DNA of 64,000 bases from Vibrio sp. 99-70-13A1 (lineage in GTDB: Bacteria; Pseudomonadota; Gammaproteobacteria; Enterobacterales; Vibrionaceae): the NCBI RefSeq assembly GCF_013114625.1, contig NZ_VTXD01000006.1:62001-126000 (forward strand), in the 5' to 3' direction. Under the pieces are notes generated by a model. The model saw only the letters and a program-made list of their open reading frames with translations, searched no databases and was not told the origin of the DNA. Below are positions 30,051 to 39,657 of this stretch, in pieces. The position numbers were made by a program, and so were the translations under genes. Within the stretch, counting starts at the first letter, position 1. Every line of letters starts with the position of its first letter.

Positions 30051-32045
30051 CTAATTACTACTCTTTCGCCATCGATTTCTACGTCCTAACTTAACAACGG
30101 ATTCAGGTTGAGGCACTGGTATAATTTGACTCTCTTTCGAAAAAAATCGCCCTTGCGAACCATGTACACCTAACTCAATTAACGTCTCTTGCTCTTGCTT
30201 ATTTTCAACCCCAACAGCAATAACTTTAGCCGATGAAGTGCCACATGCACCAATTAAGCTACTTACAAACAATTGATTTTCGTGCCTACGATCTATTTTT
30301 TTGATCAAACTTCTATGCAGTTTTAAATAATCAACTTTTAGGTCTTTGATATAGTGGGTGCTTACAATCGTCCTACCCGCTTGACCAACAATTACCGTAC
30401 ACCCTAAGCCCGATAGCATTTTTACAACTGGTCGCATATAGTCGAGATGTTGAATTAAGCGCCCTTCTGGAAATTCAAAGCTCAATTGGCTTCTCATTGC
30501 AGTCGTTAATTGTAATAACTCATTCCTAAACCATTTGAAATACCGCTTGTTAGAAAACGGTACGACATTCAAATTTATAGAGTAACATATCGGTTCAGGT
30601 GAATCTTTCAACTTATTGAGCAATAACATAAGGATAGACTTATCCATCTGAGATTCATACCCGACCTGTTCAATAGCCGACATAAATCGCGAAGCCTTCA
30701 ACAGACCTTTCTCCGGGTCTTGAATCCGAACAAATACCTCTTGATGTAACTCTACTGGTTGATTGATATTTGAAAGCAAGTAACAAGGCTGTGTGAAAAG
30801 AACTAAATTATTCGGTTGTAATGCAGTATCAAACAATGTTCTCCAGCGAACGCTGCCTCTATCGAGTTCACTCTTGCTTTTCTTCGGGTAACGACTCCAA
30901 TTATTCACTTGCTCTAATTGTGCACTTTTGAGTGCAGTTTCAGCTTCATCCATCACTAAACTATGTCGTTCACCTTCCCAATACATAGTCACCCCAATAT
31001 GGCACCAATTATCCGAATCTAATGGTTGAGGAGGTGTGACTTTTTCAAGCTGTCTTAAACATTGAGACGCTAAAGCAGCAATATCTTTACTGCCTTGATG
31101 GGGAATAAATACCGCAAAGTCTGCATCATAATATCGAGAAAAGATGACATCAGGATAGCGCTGAACAATATTCGATAATATTCCGCCTACTTCAATAATA
31201 AAGTCATCCGCGACGTGCTTATCATTTTCTTCGCAGATCTGTTCCCACTCTTCGAGGCGAATTAAGAGAATGCCGCCTCTTGCTCCACTTTCTAGTAATG
31301 CCGATTCAAGCTTATTATCAAATAGAACACGATTAGCTGTACCCGTTAATTTATCAAGAAAGGTTTGTGTACGAATAAATGTATCAAAGCGGCTACGCTC
31401 TTGCCGAGCATCTTGTAACTCATCAATTAATACATCTAAAGCTTCACTAGCAGTATAAGGCCACTCTCTTAAATCACCTTTAGCATGAGCTTCTACTTGA
31501 CCAGCTAAGATCATTCGACCGCGCTCTTCCAACATTTCAGAGCCTAGTAACTGCTCTTTTAACCATTGAACACCACGAGCTAAGCAAAAAATAATCAAAG
31601 CAACAGCGATGGTAATTGACCACATGGCTTCTAATGAATAGCTGTAACCAATATATGGGGGTAGCGCTTTAAATGAGATTTGGTAGCCTTCATTACGATC
31701 AAGTGAAAATGTTTCTTCATAAAGGCGATTTGAGTCAATTCTAGGAGAGGTGTTTTTAAACCGATAAACGATGCCAGTGGAGTTCGAAAGGGTCATTTCA
31801 ACAATGTTACTTGCTTGCAACATTTTAGGCATCCAACGCTGCATAGAATAGGCGGCATCGGGGTCTTCCATTTCTTTATCTACAACTTCAACAATACCCA
31901 CCAAATAATGGTTTAAGTATTCTTGACCTATTCGTTTGAAAGACAATGTTCCTCCAATAAAAAGGATAAACATTGCGCTAATAACGATAACAGTGACAAA
32001 TGCAACTAATCTTGTGCTCAACTTCAGCGTAGGGGTATATCTCAT
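30051..32045 (-). CDS. csrD: RNase E specificity factor CsrD (MshH), degenerate GGDEF-EAL protein
   Basis: Inner-membrane protein of 664 residues that promotes RNase E decay of Csr small RNAs in E. coli. Two N-terminal transmembrane helices (about 13-33 and 140-160) enclose a periplasmic loop. Then come a HAMP-like segment, a GGDEF domain with the active site replaced by YDADF, and an EAL domain with EVFVR in place of EALLR. Both domains are therefore expected to be inactive as cyclase and phosphodiesterase, as in known CsrD. It is placed, as usual in vibrios, between ssb and mshI. Confidence 0.95.
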   Translation of the reverse strand: MRYTPTLKLSTRLVAFVTVIVISAMFILFIGGTLSFKRIGQEYLNHYLVGIVEVVDKEMEDPDAAYSMQRWMPKMLQASNIVEMTLSNSTGIVYRFKNTSPRIDSNRLYEETFSLDRNEGYQISFKALPPYIGYSYSLEAMWSITIAVALIIFCLARGVQWLKEQLLGSEMLEERGRMILAGQVEAHAKGDLREWPYTASEALDVLIDELQDARQERSRFDTFIRTQTFLDKLTGTANRVLFDNKLESALLESGARGGILLIRLEEWEQICEENDKHVADDFIIEVGGILSNIVQRYPDVIFSRYYDADFAVFIPHQGSKDIAALASQCLRQLEKVTPPQPLDSDNWCHIGVTMYWEGERHSLVMDEAETALKSAQLEQVNNWSRYPKKSKSELDRGSVRWRTLFDTALQPNNLVLFTQPCYLLSNINQPVELHQEVFVRIQDPEKGLLKASRFMSAIEQVGYESQMDKSILMLLLNKLKDSPEPICYSINLNVVPFSNKRYFKWFRNELLQLTTAMRSQLSFEFPEGRLIQHLDYMRPVVKMLSGLGCTVIVGQAGRTIVSTHYIKDLKVDYLKLHRSLIKKIDRRHENQLFVSSLIGACGTSSAKVIAVGVENKQEQETLIELGVHGSQGRFFSKESQIIPVPQPESVVKLGRRNRWRKSSN

Positions 32046-32137
32046 GAATAACGAAATCCTTTCAACTCATACTATACCGTATTGCTACTTATACTATAGA
32101 TGCAGTTGTAAACAAAGCGTGAACAACTTTGGATAAC

Positions 32138-32163
32138 AAAAAGCCGCGATGAACGCGGCTTTT
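32138..32163 (-). terminator. Intrinsic terminator after ssb
   Basis: Ten-bp stem AAAAGCCGCG / CGCGGCTTTT with a 5-base loop. Read on the minus strand it ends in a T-run. It separates ssb from csrD. Confidence 0.85.
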
Positions 32164-32212
32164 CCATTTTTAACAATGAATCTTAGATTACATTTAAATA
32201 AAAATGTGGGAT

Positions 32213-32770
32213 TTAGAACGGAATGTCGTCATCAAAATCCATTGGTGGCTCATTGTATTGCGGCTGAGCTTGTTGAGGAGCTTGCTGCGGTGCTTTTGGT
32301 TGAGCAGGGGCGTTATATTGCTGTTGTTGCTGCTGCTGAACAGCTGGCTGTTGCGGTTGACCCCAACCACCTTGCTGTTGTTGACCCATACCGCCTTGAG
32401 CTGGTGCACCACCTTGAGCGCGACCACCTAGCATTTGCATAACGCCGTTAAAGCCTTGTACAACAACTTCTGTTGTATAGCGGTCTTGACCGCTCTGGTC
32501 TTGCCATTTACGAGTTTGAAGTTGACCTTCAATGTAAACTTGAGAACCTTTACGCAAGTACTCGCCTGCTACTTCAGCTAATTTGCCAAATAAAGCAACA
32601 CGGTGCCACTCTGTTTTTTCGCGTTGTTCGCCTGTTGCTTTGTCACGCCATGATTCTGACGTTGCAATAGTAATGTTCGCTACAGCACCACCATTTGGCA
32701 TGTAACGAATTTCTGGGTCATTACCTAGGTTACCCACCAATATAACTTTGTTAACTCCACGGCTAGCCAT
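32213..32770 (-). CDS. ssb: Single-stranded DNA-binding protein SSB
   Basis: Replication/repair SSB of 185 residues. OB fold at about 1-112 ([53 protein letters not shown]), a Gln/Gly/Pro-rich disordered linker, and the acidic protein-docking tip [11 protein letters not shown]. The start ATG at 32770 follows GGAG. I searched the 277-bp gap shared with qstR for a LexA box and did not see a convincing one. Confidence 0.97.
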   Translation of the reverse strand: MASRGVNKVILVGNLGNDPEIRYMPNGGAVANITIATSESWRDKATGEQREKTEWHRVALFGKLAEVAGEYLRKGSQVYIEGQLQTRKWQDQSGQDRYTTEVVVQGFNGVMQMLGGRAQGGAPAQGGMGQQQQGGWGQPQQPAVQQQQQQQYNAPAQPKAPQQAPQQAQPQYNEPPMDFDDDIPF

Positions 32771-32951
32771 GATTTGCTCCGTCTAAATTCATAGTGTCAT
32801 AAAATTTTTAGCGAACAAGAATAACATGCTTTCCTGTGCTGATAAATCGCAATCCTATACTTGTCACAAACCAAAAAATAATTGCTTAAGAAATCATGAT
32901 TTTCAGAGGTGTATAACTCAAACGCCAACTAACAAACCACACATTTACTTT

Positions 32952-32967
32952 TTGCATTGATATGCAA
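32952..32967. promoter_or_regulatory. Palindromic operator candidate upstream of qstR
   Basis: TTGCATTGATATGCAA has 6-bp arms (TTGCAT / ATGCAA) around a 4-base centre, 80 bp before the qstR ATG. In V. cholerae qstR is activated by HapR and TfoX-CRP, but this site matches neither consensus well, so its role is open. Confidence 0.3.
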
Positions 32968-33047
32968 CGCAAGTCATCCAATCTCATATAGTGAATAAAT
33001 ACATTGAATGCCAACGTAGTATAACTGCTTAATCGAAAGGTAATTCA

Positions 33048-33695
33048 ATGAAAAAATCCAGTTATGCTCGTACTATTCATTTTTTATGTTTAGACCCTGA
33101 AAGTGTTTATTTGCATGTGGATCAAATAAAGAAACACATGACTGTTCCATTACAACTAATTACCCCAGATGAACTCCTGTTAGTAAACCAAAAACAAAGA
33201 AATAGAATTCTTCTCGTCGATCACAAACAGTTCGAAAACCTGTTAAGTCACTATGAAAACCTTCCAGTAATTTGGAAGCACTATGAAATCATTCTTTTTA
33301 ATGTAACGAAAAGGCTAACGACTGCAGAACTGATTGTCTTTGGGATACTCAAGGGGTTGTTTTACAGCAGTAGTAATCAACAGGATATCGCAAAAGGATT
33401 ACATGCCGTTATAGATGGTCAAAACTGGTTACCTAGACAAGTAGCTAGCCAACTTCTGTTTTATTACAGAAACATTGTGGATACCAACACCACCCCCACA
33501 AATGTTGATTTAACGATCAGAGAGCTCCAAGTACTTCGCTGCTTACAAGCTGGATCATCAAACATTCAAATAGCAGATGACTTATTTATTAGTGAGTTTA
33601 CGGTCAAGTCACACCTTTATCAGATTTTTAGAAAGCTTGCAGTCAAAAATAGAGTTCAAGCCATTGCATGGGCGAATCAGAATTTACTGTCATAA
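33048..33695 (+). CDS. qstR: LuxR-family competence regulator QstR
   Basis: DNA-binding regulator of 215 residues. The N-terminal receiver-like region shows no evident phospho-acceptor motif. A LuxR-type helix-turn-helix lies at about 150-210 (LTIRELQVLRCLQAGSSNIQ, ISEFTVKSHLYQIFRKL). The position between ssb and galU is that of V. cholerae QstR (VC0396), which links quorum sensing and chitin sensing (TfoX) to DNA uptake genes and the type VI secretion system. The start ATG at 33048 follows AAAGG. Identity is inferred from synteny plus domain. Confidence 0.87.
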   Translation: MKKSSYARTIHFLCLDPESVYLHVDQIKKHMTVPLQLITPDELLLVNQKQRNRILLVDHKQFENLLSHYENLPVIWKHYEIILFNVTKRLTTAELIVFGILKGLFYSSSNQQDIAKGLHAVIDGQNWLPRQVASQLLFYYRNIVDTNTTPTNVDLTIRELQVLRCLQAGSSNIQIADDLFISEFTVKSHLYQIFRKLAVKNRVQAIAWANQNLLS

Positions 33696-33811
33696 AAGTT
33701 AAATCAAGGTAAACATTAATTGGATTAAGGGATTTTGATACTCATGAAAATTTCACATTGGATATGCTAGAATTTCAGACATAAAAATAATCCATTGATA
33801 AAGAGCTTACC

Positions 33812-34684
33812 ATGATTAAAAAATGCCTTTTCCCTGCAGCAGGCTACGGTACACGATTCTTACCAGCAACGAAGTCCATGCCAAAAGAAATGATGCCAGT
33901 AGTCAATAAACCACTCATCGAGTATGGCGTTGAAGAAGCAATTCAAGCTGGGATAAATGGTATGTGCATCGTAACAGGTCGAGGTAAGCACTCTATCATG
34001 GACCATTTCGATACGAACTACGAACTAGAGCATCAAATCAGCGGTACAAACAAAGAAGAATTGTTAGTTAATATCCGAGAAACTATAGAAGTTGCTAACT
34101 TCACATATATTCGTCAGCATGAAATGAAAGGCTTAGGTCACGCAATTTTAACGGGACGTGAACTTGTAGGTGATGAGCCGTTTGCTGTTGTTTTAGCTGA
34201 TGACCTATGTGTAAACGAACAACAAGGTGTTCTCGCGCAAATGGTGGCTTTATATAAGCATTTCCGCTGTTCAATTGTTGCAGTACAAGAAGTCCCTGAA
34301 AATGAAACTCACAAGTATGGCGTGATCTCCGGCGAAATGATCAAAGACGATATTTATCGCGTTGAAAATATGGTAGAAAAACCAGAACAAGGTACCGCAC
34401 CGAGCAACCTTGCTATCATTGGTCGTTATATTTTAACCCCAGATATCTTTGAATTAATTGAACAAACCGAACCAGGTAAGGGCGGTGAAATTCAAATAAC
34501 CGACGCTCTAATGAAACAAGCACAATCAGGCTGTGTACTTGCGTACAAATTTAAAGGCAACCGATTTGACTGCGGTAGCGTCGAAGGCTACATCGAAGCA
34601 ACCAATTACTGCTTTGAGAACTTATATAAAAAAGATCAAAAGAAAGTTGAGCTAGATAAGCATTCAACAAAAAAAGAAGCGTAA
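33812..34684 (+). CDS. galU: UTP-glucose-1-phosphate uridylyltransferase
   Basis: Makes UDP-glucose from UTP and glucose-1-phosphate for LPS, capsule and exopolysaccharide synthesis. It has 290 residues with the nucleotidyltransferase motif LFPAAGYGTRFLPATKSMPK at 6-25, the VLADD metal site and VEKP near residue 190. The gene is followed by a strong terminator, and the uvrA LexA box begins at the end of that terminator. Confidence 0.97.
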   Translation: MIKKCLFPAAGYGTRFLPATKSMPKEMMPVVNKPLIEYGVEEAIQAGINGMCIVTGRGKHSIMDHFDTNYELEHQISGTNKEELLVNIRETIEVANFTYIRQHEMKGLGHAILTGRELVGDEPFAVVLADDLCVNEQQGVLAQMVALYKHFRCSIVAVQEVPENETHKYGVISGEMIKDDIYRVENMVEKPEQGTAPSNLAIIGRYILTPDIFELIEQTEPGKGGEIQITDALMKQAQSGCVLAYKFKGNRFDCGSVEGYIEATNYCFENLYKKDQKKVELDKHSTKKEA

Positions 34685-34708
34685 ACAACGACTTCAATAT
34701 TTAATTAG

Positions 34709-34738
34709 AAGGCGGCCTTAAAGGTCGCCTTTCTTTTT
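34709..34738 (+). terminator. Intrinsic terminator of galU
   Basis: Nine-bp stem AAGGCGGCC / GGTCGCCTT with one G-U pair and a 5-base loop, followed by TCTTTTT. Confidence 0.85.
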
Positions 34739-34757
34739 ACTGTTTTTTTATCCAGTA
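34738..34757. promoter_or_regulatory. LexA (SOS) box of uvrA
   Basis: TACTGTTTTTTTATCCAGTA fits TACTGT-N8-ACAGTA with a single deviation (CCAG for ACAG). It lies 64-83 bp upstream of the uvrA ATG, where SOS control of uvrA is expected. Confidence 0.85.
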
Positions 34758-34820
34758 AAACTTTGCACAAATCTCACACTATGTAATACTTTACCCACTA
34801 AAAACACAGGGTCGGTAGAG

Positions 34821-37649
34821 ATGGATAAAATAGAAATTAGAGGCGCGAGAACGCATAACCTTAAAGACATTAATCTAACAATACCCCGAGATAAACTGAT
34901 TGTTATCACGGGTCTTTCAGGTTCTGGTAAGTCCTCACTGGCATTCGATACCCTCTATGCAGAAGGGCAACGTCGATATGTTGAATCCCTTTCAGCATAT
35001 GCTCGCCAATTTTTATCTCTCATGGAGAAACCCGATGTCGACCACATTGAAGGCTTATCTCCAGCAATCTCTATCGAACAAAAGTCAACATCCCACAACC
35101 CGCGATCAACGGTTGGTACAATAACCGAAGTTTATGATTACTTACGTTTATTCTATGCAAGAGTTGGTGAGCCTCGATGCCCTGAACATCACACTCCTTT
35201 AGCAGCGCAAACCATAAGTCAAATGGTAGACAAAGTTTTAGAACTTCCTGAAGGTTCTAAAATGATGTTGCTCGCCCCGATTGTGAAAGAACGTAAAGGT
35301 GAGCATGTTAAAACGCTCGAAAACCTTGCCGCTCAGGGCTTTATTCGCGCTCGAATTGATGGGGAAACTTGCGATCTATCCGATCCACCAGCCTTAGAAC
35401 TTCATAAAAAGCATACTATAGAAGTGGTTGTTGATCGTTTTAAAGTGCGCCCTGATTTACAGCAGCGACTTTCAGAATCTTTTGAAACAGCACTAGAGCT
35501 GTCTGGTGGAATAGCAGTCGCTGGTTGGATGGATAAAACCGACCAACCGGAGATTGTCTTCTCTGCTAATTTTGCATGTAATCAATGCGGTTATAGCATG
35601 CAAGAATTGGAGCCAAGGCTCTTTTCTTTCAACAACCCAGCCGGAGCATGCGGTACCTGTGATGGTTTAGGTGTTCAGCAATATTTTGATCCAAGCCGAG
35701 TCATTCTTGACGAAAATCTAAGTATTGCAGAAGGCGCAATTAAAGGTTGGGATCAAAAAAATTACTACTACTTCCAAATGCTCACCTCTTTATCTGAGCA
35801 TTACGGATTTGATCTTTTTGCTCCTTTTTCTTCGCTACCAAAGAAAACTCAAGACATCATATTAAAAGGATCTGGCCGTACTGATATTGAATTTAAGTAC
35901 ATCAATGACCGTGGTGACATTCGCGTCAAAAGACATCCTTTCGAAGGCATTCTAAATACCTTAGAGCGTCGCTATCACGACACCGAATCGAGCTCGGTTC
36001 GTGAAGATTTAGCCAAATACATTTCGACAAAATCTTGTTCTAGCTGCGGCGGAACAAGATTAAGAGTTGAAGCTAGAAATGTTTTTATTGCAGATACCGC
36101 TTTACCTGAAATTGTAGAATTGAGCATTGCAGATGCACTGCACTTCTTCCAAACATTGGAACTAGAAGGTCAGCGAGCCCAGATTGCAGAAAAGATTATG
36201 AAAGAGATTAATGATCGCCTGCACTTCCTCGTTAACGTTGGCTTAAATTACCTGAACCTTTCGAGAAGTGCGGAAACCTTATCTGGTGGTGAAGCTCAAC
36301 GAATTCGCTTAGCGAGCCAAATTGGTGCGGGATTGATGGGGGTAATGTATGTCTTAGATGAGCCTTCCATAGGTCTCCACCAGCGAGATAATGAGCGTTT
36401 ATTAAAAACATTAGTTCACCTTCGAGATCTTGGTAATACTGTATTAGTTGTTGAACATGATGAAGACGCTATCAGATGCGCAGATCACGTCATTGATATT
36501 GGTCCGGGAGCAGGTGTGCATGGTGGTCATGTAGTGGCTGAAGGGACAATGGCTGAAATCATGGAAAACCCTGACTCACTGACAGGTCAGTATCTCAGTG
36601 GTAAAAAAGAAATCGCTATTCCAGAAAAAAGAACACCGATTGATAAGAAAAAAGTGGTCGAGATCATCGGAGCGACCGGTAACAATTTAAAAGAGATCAC
36701 GGCAACAATACCTGTTGGATTGTTTAGCTGTATCACTGGCGTGTCGGGCTCGGGTAAATCTACTCTAATCAATGACACCTTCTTTAAGGTTGCACATACT
36801 CAATTAAATGGTGCTACCACGGCAGTGCCGGCTCCCTATAAAAAAATGAAAGGGTTAGAGCACTTCGACAAAGTTATCGACATCGATCAAAGTCCAATAG
36901 GCAGAACGCCCAGATCAAATCCAGCGACTTACACGGGAATCTTCACTCCAATCCGAGAATTGTTTGCAGGAACTCAAGAGTCTCGTTCTCGCGGTTATAA
37001 ACCAGGAAGATTTAGCTTTAATGTAAGGGGCGGTCGATGCGAAGCGTGCCAAGGCGATGGCGTCATAAAAGTAGAGATGCACTTTTTACCTGATGTTTAT
37101 GTGCCTTGCGATGTTTGTAAAGGTAAACGCTATAACCGAGAAACTTTAGAAGTAAGATACAAAGGAAAAACCATTGATGAAGCATTAGGCATGACTGTCG
37201 AAGATGCACATGAGTTCTTCAAACCAGTTCCGGTAATAGCTAGAAGATTACAAACACTAATGGATGTAGGACTTTCTTACATCCGATTAGGTCAAGCGGC
37301 AACAACACTTTCTGGTGGAGAAGCTCAACGTGTCAAACTGGCACGAGAACTGTCCAAACGCGATACAGGAAAAACACTCTATATCTTGGATGAACCAACC
37401 ACAGGGTTACACTTCCATGATATTCAACAGCTGTTGGTGGTTTTACACAGGCTTAGAGATCATGGGAATACTGTTGTCGTCATTGAGCATAATTTAGATG
37501 TAATCAAAACAGCAGATTGGATCATTGATTTAGGTCCAGAAGGTGGACAAGGCGGCGGTGAAATCATTGCATCAGGAACACCTGAAGATGTGGCGCAAGT
37601 CGAAGGTTCTCATACAGCTCGATTTCTTAAGCCCATGTTAAAGTTATAA
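34821..37649 (+). CDS. uvrA: Excinuclease ABC subunit A
   Basis: Damage-recognition ATPase of nucleotide excision repair, 942 residues (E. coli 940). Two ABC modules: first Walker [10 protein letters not shown] at 31-39 with signature [16 protein letters not shown]; second Walker [10 protein letters not shown] at about 640 with [16 protein letters not shown]. Zinc modules CNQCGYS...CGTC and CEAC...CDVC are complete. It starts at ATG 34821, is under a LexA box, and ends before a terminator. Confidence 0.98.
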   Translation: MDKIEIRGARTHNLKDINLTIPRDKLIVITGLSGSGKSSLAFDTLYAEGQRRYVESLSAYARQFLSLMEKPDVDHIEGLSPAISIEQKSTSHNPRSTVGTITEVYDYLRLFYARVGEPRCPEHHTPLAAQTISQMVDKVLELPEGSKMMLLAPIVKERKGEHVKTLENLAAQGFIRARIDGETCDLSDPPALELHKKHTIEVVVDRFKVRPDLQQRLSESFETALELSGGIAVAGWMDKTDQPEIVFSANFACNQCGYSMQELEPRLFSFNNPAGACGTCDGLGVQQYFDPSRVILDENLSIAEGAIKGWDQKNYYYFQMLTSLSEHYGFDLFAPFSSLPKKTQDIILKGSGRTDIEFKYINDRGDIRVKRHPFEGILNTLERRYHDTESSSVREDLAKYISTKSCSSCGGTRLRVEARNVFIADTALPEIVELSIADALHFFQTLELEGQRAQIAEKIMKEINDRLHFLVNVGLNYLNLSRSAETLSGGEAQRIRLASQIGAGLMGVMYVLDEPSIGLHQRDNERLLKTLVHLRDLGNTVLVVEHDEDAIRCADHVIDIGPGAGVHGGHVVAEGTMAEIMENPDSLTGQYLSGKKEIAIPEKRTPIDKKKVVEIIGATGNNLKEITATIPVGLFSCITGVSGSGKSTLINDTFFKVAHTQLNGATTAVPAPYKKMKGLEHFDKVIDIDQSPIGRTPRSNPATYTGIFTPIRELFAGTQESRSRGYKPGRFSFNVRGGRCEACQGDGVIKVEMHFLPDVYVPCDVCKGKRYNRETLEVRYKGKTIDEALGMTVEDAHEFFKPVPVIARRLQTLMDVGLSYIRLGQAATTLSGGEAQRVKLARELSKRDTGKTLYILDEPTTGLHFHDIQQLLVVLHRLRDHGNTVVVIEHNLDVIKTADWIIDLGPEGGQGGGEIIASGTPEDVAQVEGSHTARFLKPMLKL

Positions 37650-37712
37650 AAAGCTATAATCGTCGAGAGTAAATCTCCGACAGCGAGCAATCGCAAAAAA
37701 TGTTAGTGTGTG

Positions 37713-37746
37713 GAGCTTGCTTGATAAGGCAAGCTCTTCTTTTTCC
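37713..37746 (+). terminator. Intrinsic terminator after uvrA
   Basis: GAGCTTGC / GCAAGCTC stem with an 8-base loop, followed by TTCTTTTT. It lies inside the longest open frame of the next gene and so argues that translation of that gene starts downstream, at 37760. Confidence 0.8.
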
Positions 37747-37759
37747 AAGGTTAGGATAT

Positions 37760-39520
37760 ATGGTCACAATACATAAAAGCGGGACGCAGTTAGATAATCA
37801 TACTCAAGCACTTCCTTTGAATAGAGTATTTCTTGCTTCCTTAGCAGTAGTGTTTCTTCTTGCTATGCATTTTTTCATGCCTAACCCTGGAGGTTCAGGC
37901 TTAGCACTCTCTTTTAATCCAACCACTTGGTTAGCACTCAGCTTAAGCCTGGCTATTGGCTTTTATCAACTGGCAACAAACCGTGTAATTCGCTACACCA
38001 AATTGACTATAGGTTTATTCATCAGCTGCACCATACTCACGGCGCCACTTCTATATAGTAACGCTGATATTTCAGGAGCAGCAGGTCGGTTAATAGGGCT
38101 GTGGACCGGCTTTGTTTTCTTTGTTTTATTGCAACAATTTCATTTCAGCAATAGGCATAAACAACGCCTTTTGTGGTTCATTGTATTAGGCGTCTTACTA
38201 CAAGCTCTTTTTGGCTATGTTCAATTTTTCTATCTAGAACCAGGCAATATCTTTGGCTATAACACCATAAGTAATAGACCTTATGGTATTTTCCAACAGC
38301 CGAATGTAATGGCAAGTTTTCTTGCTACAGGTCTCGTGCTTTCCGCTTATTTGTTGGCAAGACAGCCCCACAAATATAACCATAAACTCAGTGAATCCAC
38401 TCTTCTTTACTTGATTCCAACAATTACTATTCCTCTATTAATCATAATTGCATCTCGCACTGGTTGGCTTGCAAGCGTCATTGGTGGGTTATTGATTCTT
38501 CCGTATTTATATCGTTTTTCAACAACAAAACGTTTTCTGGGTTGGTGCATCTCGGCAGCTATCGGGATTACCATTGGTTTTGTTGTTATAAACACAGGGG
38601 ATAGCCTAGCATCTAAGAGAGCTCATTTAGAGAGCCCAAGAGCTTACACCTTTCCCCAAGCTCTCGATATGCTGACAGAAAAACCATTAACGGGTTATGG
38701 TTATGGTAAATTTGAATCTGAATACACACTCTATACCGCGCGACAACACCAATTAAACAATGACTATCACCCTGGCTTACCCGCAATGGATCACCCTCAC
38801 AACGAGTTATTGTATTGGGGTGCGGAAGGCGGAGTTTTACCCTTAATTGGTATTTTTCTCGCAGCTGGATTGGTGCTTGTTAGAATTTCTAGTGCGAGTA
38901 AAGGGACTCGATTAGCCATGCTGGCTCTTTTCATCCCTATTGTTTTACATTCTCAACTTGAATACCCATTTTATCATTCTGCCATTCATTGGATTACTTT
39001 CATCATTTTACTTTACTGGGTTGATCAACGCGTCTCACGCTATTCTCAAAAAAGCTTTGGTGTAATTAATAAAACAACATTTCGGGTAACCAGTTTAGTC
39101 CTGCCAATACTTGTTGGCTTTTACATGCTAAGTGCATTGCACACGAATTATATATTGACCAAATTTGAGCAATCACGCCCAAAAAACCCAGATATCCTGA
39201 AGCAAGTCACCAACCCAGTAGTTTGGAAGGATAGATTTGATTGGGATGTTTATAGTACTTATTTAAATATAGGTTTGTATAAAAACGCCCCAGAGCTAAT
39301 TCAGCCGTACATTGATTGGTCATTACAAATTATAAAAAGTAAGCCTAGACCCGCGTTCTACAGTAACTTGATCTTAGCTTATCAAGGCTTGGGAGAGCTA
39401 AGTAAAGCCGAACAAATACGTAACGAAGCGGAGTTTTTATTTCCATTAAAAGACTTCTCTCAAATACAATACCAACCAGTATCAACGGCTGCATCAACGG
39501 CTGCATCAACGGCTAAATAA
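37760..39520 (+). CDS. pglL: PglL-type protein O-oligosaccharyltransferase / O-antigen ligase family protein
   Basis: Polytopic membrane protein of 586 residues with about eleven hydrophobic segments and a Wzy_C-type region containing YGIFQQPNVMASFLATGL and the periplasmic-loop motif MDHPHNELLYWGAEGG, whose His is typical of this superfamily. In V. cholerae the gene beside uvrA (VC0393, from memory) was reported as the PglL-type enzyme that moves lipid-linked glycans to Ser/Thr of secreted proteins such as pilins. The ATG at 37760 (AGGA just upstream) is chosen over 37700 because the uvrA terminator fills the intervening bases. The last codons contain a 12-bp tandem repeat. WaaL ligase activity cannot be excluded. 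Confidence 0.82.
   Translation: MVTIHKSGTQLDNHTQALPLNRVFLASLAVVFLLAMHFFMPNPGGSGLALSFNPTTWLALSLSLAIGFYQLATNRVIRYTKLTIGLFISCTILTAPLLYSNADISGAAGRLIGLWTGFVFFVLLQQFHFSNRHKQRLLWFIVLGVLLQALFGYVQFFYLEPGNIFGYNTISNRPYGIFQQPNVMASFLATGLVLSAYLLARQPHKYNHKLSESTLLYLIPTITIPLLIIIASRTGWLASVIGGLLILPYLYRFSTTKRFLGWCISAAIGITIGFVVINTGDSLASKRAHLESPRAYTFPQALDMLTEKPLTGYGYGKFESEYTLYTARQHQLNNDYHPGLPAMDHPHNELLYWGAEGGVLPLIGIFLAAGLVLVRISSASKGTRLAMLALFIPIVLHSQLEYPFYHSAIHWITFIILLYWVDQRVSRYSQKSFGVINKTTFRVTSLVLPILVGFYMLSALHTNYILTKFEQSRPKNPDILKQVTNPVVWKDRFDWDVYSTYLNIGLYKNAPELIQPYIDWSLQIIKSKPRPAFYSNLILAYQGLGELSKAEQIRNEAEFLFPLKDFSQIQYQPVSTAASTAASTAK
39481..39516 (+). repeat. pglL: 12-bp tandem repeat at the end of the pglL-like gene
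   Basis: The unit ATCAACGGCTGC is present three times (the last copy ends AA), encoding Ser-Thr-Ala-Ala repeats just before the stop codon. The unit is a multiple of three, so copy changes would alter tail length without a frameshift. Confidence 0.9.
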
Positions 39521-39523
39521 TAC

Positions 39524-39566
39524 AAAAAAGCCCTTCCTCTATGGCTAGTAAGGAGGGCTTTTCTTT
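39524..39566. terminator. Terminator between the pglL-like gene and the convergent aminotransferase gene
   Basis: AAAAGCCCTTCCT pairs with AGGAGGGCTTTT apart from one bulged T, with a 12-base loop. It is flanked by an A-run on the left and TTTTCTTT on the right. Confidence 0.75.
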
Positions 39567-39657
39567 CAACGAGGCAACTCTACTGGCTAGCATATTTAAG
39601 TTACGTATCTATTTATCAACACTAACTATGTAAATAGATAAATCACCTAGTTACCAG

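Noticed and set aside
30051..32045. CsrD as an active diguanylate cyclase or phosphodiesterase
   Set aside because: Both active-site motifs are replaced (YDADF and EVFVR), as in known CsrD proteins that act on RNA decay.
32149..32442. Open frames antisense to ssb
   Set aside because: They arise from the Gln/Pro-rich linker codons of ssb read on the other strand; no ribosome-binding site or recognisable domain.
32771..33047. LexA box for ssb
   Set aside because: CTG...CAG pairs were looked for upstream of ssb, but none had the required 8-base spacing; CTGTGCTGATAAATCG fails in the right half.
37700..37759. Longer pglL-like frame beginning at 37700
   Set aside because: These bases form the uvrA terminator hairpin and U-run; the encoded residues do not look like part of the protein.
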